Assembly (NCBI GenBank): GCA_934085875.1
Contig: CAKOHQ010000005.1
Location: 1-40,762, forward strand
Length of the DNA stretch: 40,762 nucleotides
Reading direction: 5' to 3'
Source: an uncultured Bacilli bacterium
GTDB taxonomy: Bacteria; Bacillota_I; Bacilli_A; RF39; UBA660
The position numbers were made by a program, and so were the translations under genes. The notes below the pieces were generated by a model. The model had not been told where the DNA came from and did no database searches. It was given only the letters and a program-made list of their open reading frames with translations. This document shows, piece by piece, positions 39,500 through 40,762 of this stretch (its first letter is position 1; each line of letters opens with the position of its first letter).

Positions 39500-39529
39500 A
39501 ATGTGGAAATGTATTTAGTTATCCACATT
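39500..39529 (+). repeat. Hairpin family member 3, upstream of murA
   Basis: AATGTGGA (39500-39507), a 14-nt loop and TCCACATT (39522-39529). It shares stem design, exact loop length, GTGGAAA and TTATCCAC with the hairpins at 32687 and 33616. It has no U-run and lies just before the murA ribosome site. The 3' arm contains a perfect DnaA box TTATCCACA (39519-39527). Confidence 0.7.
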
Positions 39530-39547
39530 AACTTAGGAGTTGATAGT

Positions 39548-40762
39548 TTGAAAAAATTAATTATAAACGGAGGTAATTTACTTACAGGAACAATAAAAAT
39601 TGGCGGTGCAAAAAATAGTGTAGTTGCATTATTGCCAGCAGCAGTACTTACTAATAGTATTTGTAAAATATATAATGTACCAAATATTAGTGACGTACAT
39701 AAAATTATTGAAATGCTAGAACTTTTAGGTTCTAAAGTTGATTATACTGGTGATGAAATTACAATAGATAATAAAAATGTTAAAAATACGGAAATAACTA
39801 AAGAATATGCTTCAACAATACGTGCATCATATTATTTTATGGGAGCATTATTAAGTAAATATGGAGAAGCAAAAATATCTTATCCAGGAGGATGCGTTAT
39901 AGGTTCACGTCCAATAGATTTACACATAGCAGCATTTGAAAAAATGGGAGCAACAGTAGAAATAGACGATACTACATATACTTTAAAAGCAAAAAATCTA
40001 CATGGTGCAGATATATACTTAGATTTTGCTAGTGTAGGTGCTACTGTAAATATTATGTTAGCAGCAGTACTTGCAAAAGGTACAACACATATTTGGAATG
40101 CTGCAAAAGAGCCAGAAATAGTAAATGTTGCATCATTCTTAAATTCAATGGGAGCACGTATCTCTGGAGTAGGTACTAGTTCAATAACTATAGAAGGTGT
40201 AGAAGAATTAAATAATGGTATTGTAGAAGTTATACCAGATAGAATAGAAACCGGAACTTATTTAATGATAGGAATATTATTAGGTAAAGATTTAATAATA
40301 GATGGAGTAATTAAAGAACATTTAGAATCTGTTATAACTAAATTAAGAGAAACTGGAGCACAATTTACTATAAAAGATTCAAAGATATATGTTAGTCGTA
40401 CAGAAAATTTAAAAGCAGTAAACGTAAAAACATTAGTTTACCCAGGATTTCCAACTGACTTAGGACAACCAATGTCAACATTACTAACACAATGCGAAGG
40501 TGAGTCATTATTTGAAGAAACAATTTATGAAAATAGAATGAGACACATTAAACATCTAAATTCAATGGGAGCAAGTATAAGACAATTTGAAAAAACAGCA
40601 ATTATAAAAGGAAAAACCCATCTTGTAGGAAGAAAAGTAGTTGCAACAGATTTAAGAGCTGGTGCCTCAATGATGGTAGCAGGAATGATTGCAAAAGGAA
40701 CAACCACAATAACAAATATAGAACATATTTTAAGAGGATATGAAAATATTATAGAAAAATTA
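39548..40762 (+). CDS. murA: UDP-N-acetylglucosamine 1-carboxyvinyltransferase MurA (3' end outside window)
   Basis: 405 codons to the window edge; the family is about 417-430 residues, so only the C-terminus is missing. KIGGAKNSVVALLPA has Lys22-Asn23; SYPGGCVIGSRPIDLH has the catalytic Cys116, the fosfomycin target; VPDRIETGTYL-type and DLRAGASMMVAGMIAKG segments complete the fold. It adds enolpyruvate to UDP-GlcNAc, the first committed step of peptidoglycan synthesis. The start is a TTG (39548-39550) 8 nt after AGGAG, which makes it easy to miss. Two paralogues often occur in Firmicutes, so it may be the MurAA or MurAB type. Confidence 0.94.
   Translation, partial: MKKLIINGGNLLTGTIKIGGAKNSVVALLPAAVLTNSICKIYNVPNISDVHKIIEMLELLGSKVDYTGDEITIDNKNVKNTEITKEYASTIRASYYFMGALLSKYGEAKISYPGGCVIGSRPIDLHIAAFEKMGATVEIDDTTYTLKAKNLHGADIYLDFASVGATVNIMLAAVLAKGTTHIWNAAKEPEIVNVASFLNSMGARISGVGTSSITIEGVEELNNGIVEVIPDRIETGTYLMIGILLGKDLIIDGVIKEHLESVITKLRETGAQFTIKDSKIYVSRTENLKAVNVKTLVYPGFPTDLGQPMSTLLTQCEGESLFEETIYENRMRHIKHLNSMGASIRQFEKTAIIKGKTHLVGRKVVATDLRAGASMMVAGMIAKGTTTITNIEHILRGYENIIEKL

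Noticed and set aside
36060..39522. A 16-base identity between the rpoE leader (36060-36075) and the murA leader (39507-39522)
   Set aside because: At this AT content several 16-mer matches are expected by chance in 40 kb, and the flanking sequences differ.
1..40762. CRISPR arrays, insertion sequences, prophage or toxin-antitoxin modules
   Set aside because: No regularly spaced repeats, transposase motifs, phage genes or paired toxin genes were seen; the XRE gene has no toxin-like partner.

Overview
The window is an AT-rich bacterial chromosome segment centred on the replication origin. Gene content, Shine-Dalgarno sites and gene order fit a low-GC Firmicute: RNA polymerase delta, Noc, SpoVG, ComK, DivIC and a Bacillus-like oriC neighbourhood. 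The very short SRP RNA (about 75-80 nt), the tmRNA tag ending in Ala-Phe-Ala, the strong AT bias and the compact layout suggest a small-genome Bacilli lineage near the Erysipelotrichia/Mollicutes (RF39-like). That placement is inference. TGA is used as a stop (pth, ricT, mnmE, prmC overlap region), so this is not the Mycoplasma code.

Layout. oriC lies between dnaA (minus) and rpmH (plus), about 25190-25440. The left arm is all minus strand, co-directional with a leftward fork: dnaA, dnaN, comK, recF, gyrB, gyrA, two parS sites, SRP RNA, tadA, dnaX, ebfC, recR, bofA, holB, ricT, trmN6, pth, mfd, spoVT, tatD, a 3D-domain protein, rsmA, yabG, spoVG, yabP, a yabQ-like gene, divIC and ssrA (tmRNA). 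Beyond ssrA come a chloramphenicol-acetyltransferase-like gene and a HAD hydrolase. It is the B. subtilis 0-70 kb order with most intervening genes removed.

The right arm is mostly plus strand: rpmH, rnpA, yidC, khpB/jag, mnmE, mnmG, rsmG, noc, then an XRE regulator (minus), a zinc-ribbon membrane protein, a class A PBP (minus), a small unknown, rpoE (delta), prfA, prmC, spoIIR, mntP and a murA truncated by the window edge.

How the genes fit together. Three programmes are interleaved. (1) Replication and repair: DnaA, DnaN, DnaX, HolB, RecF, RecR, gyrase, Mfd. (2) Translation and RNA maintenance: tmRNA, SRP RNA, RsmA, RsmG, MnmEG, TadA, TrmN6, Pth, PrfA, PrmC, RnpA. (3) Sporulation and development: SpoVG, YabG, YabP, YabQ-like, SpoVT, BofA, SpoIIR, RicT and ComK. 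BofA (58 aa) and murA (TTG start, open at the edge) are easily missed.

Most notable observations: a ComK homologue sits between dnaN and recF, where an S4-domain gene is usual, and lacks the C-terminal segment that carries the MecA recognition motif in B. subtilis. A Noc-type ParB paralogue occurs with two perfect Noc-binding palindromes, one inside dnaX and one over the mnmE promoter. A pair of perfect parS sites lies beside the SRP RNA gene, yet no parAB is next to noc. There are also a family of three matched hairpins carrying TTATCCAC, a duplicated leader upstream of yabG and yabP, and stop codons placed in terminator loops. I saw no CRISPR array, insertion sequence, rRNA or tRNA gene, and no gene-free stretch longer than 300 bases apart from the ~310 nt oriC gap.
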